From the NCBI GenBank assembly GCA_000507305.1, contig DF240093.1, positions 1 through 64,000 of the forward strand: a stretch of 64,000 nucleotides of DNA. The letters run 5' to 3'. The DNA is from Breviolum minutum Mf 1.05b.01. Taxonomy: Eukaryota > Sar > Dinophyceae > Suessiales > Symbiodiniaceae. Of the stretch, positions 63,741 to 64,000 are shown piece by piece. The notes beneath the pieces are model-generated. The model did not search any database. It was given only the letters and a program-made list of their open reading frames with translations, and had not been told where the DNA came from. The translations under genes and the position numbers were made by a program. Numbering within the stretch: the stretch's first letter is position 1; each line of letters begins with the position of its first letter.

Positions 63741-64000
63741 TTTTCAGCAATTCAGAAACAAGAATCATCCTAAAACCACAAACCTCAACTTTAGGGCTTC
63801 CATGTTCAAACTCGCCTGGTGTATCAAAGTTTTTTCCTTGTCTGCTCTGAAAACTCATCAGGTTTAGGAGGTAAAACCTATGAAAGCAATTTGGATACGG
63901 CCTAGCAATAGGGATCCTCACCTCTAAAACAGCCTTATATCTTCAAAATCTACTCCAAAGATCCCTGTGAGAGACACTTGAAGTGACAAAAAACTTTTTT

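Noticed and set aside
1-64000. tRNA, rRNA, CRISPR, bacterial operons, plasmid or phage genes
   Set aside because: I saw no cloverleaf, rRNA-like block, regular spacer array or closely packed bacterial-type ORFs. All positive evidence is of a spliced eukaryotic genome.

Overview
This window looks like nuclear DNA of a protist, most probably a dinoflagellate (Suessiales/Symbiodiniaceae-like; inference). The signs are AT-leaning DNA, tiny exons (31-280 nt) in long repeat-rich introns, GT-AG plus apparent GC-AG and GA-AG splice pairs, ankyrin-repeat and BspA-type LRR proteins, and coding evidence that is almost entirely on the minus strand, as in unidirectional dinoflagellate gene blocks. There is no bacterial gene organisation, rRNA, tRNA or CRISPR array. 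Exons were read by eye: open frame, splice sites at both ends, and matching phase where a neighbour exists. Most products are not recognised.

Layout, all minus strand unless stated. 0.6-4.9 kb: a coiled-coil protein whose exons join in phase. 5.8-10.3 kb: a multi-exon gene ending in ankyrin repeats. 10.3-14.1 kb: scattered exons of uncertain grouping. 16.5-17.9 kb: exons of a putative HAD-type phosphatase around a large triplet-repeat intron. 18.6-28.7 kb: many exons of unrecognised proteins, with two C-termini at 26.3 and 28.6 kb. 30.9-35.8 kb: further exons, several coiled-coil. 36.6-37.8 kb: an intronless ubiquitin-like plus BspA/LRR_5 gene. 38.9-39.4 kb: a C-terminal exon set. 40.5-44.5 kb: exons packed among copies of one inverted-repeat element. 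44.8-63.7 kb: more exons, including a Thr/Pro/Ala-rich C-terminus at 55.5 kb and long exons at 60.0 and 61.0 kb.

The main finding is a set of short (about 90-145 bp) terminal-inverted-repeat elements in several families. They behave as introners: removing the element at TIR-borne splice sites restores one continuous reading frame. Clear cases are at 1843-1957, 3180-3292, 33668-33778 and 40836-40934. One family yields GA-AG introns, another GT-AG or GC-AG introns, and several copies are stop-free in frame. Triplet arrays with internal hexamer blocks sit directly beside splice sites or just after stop codons.

Limits: no searches were possible, gene starts are mostly unknown, and RNY codon bias is the same on both strands, so some strand calls remain open. 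Stretches not listed (for example 14.5-16.4, 29.1-30.2, 38.1-38.8, 45.0-45.5, 54.4-54.9 and 61.6-62.3 kb) show only AT-rich non-coding sequence to me.
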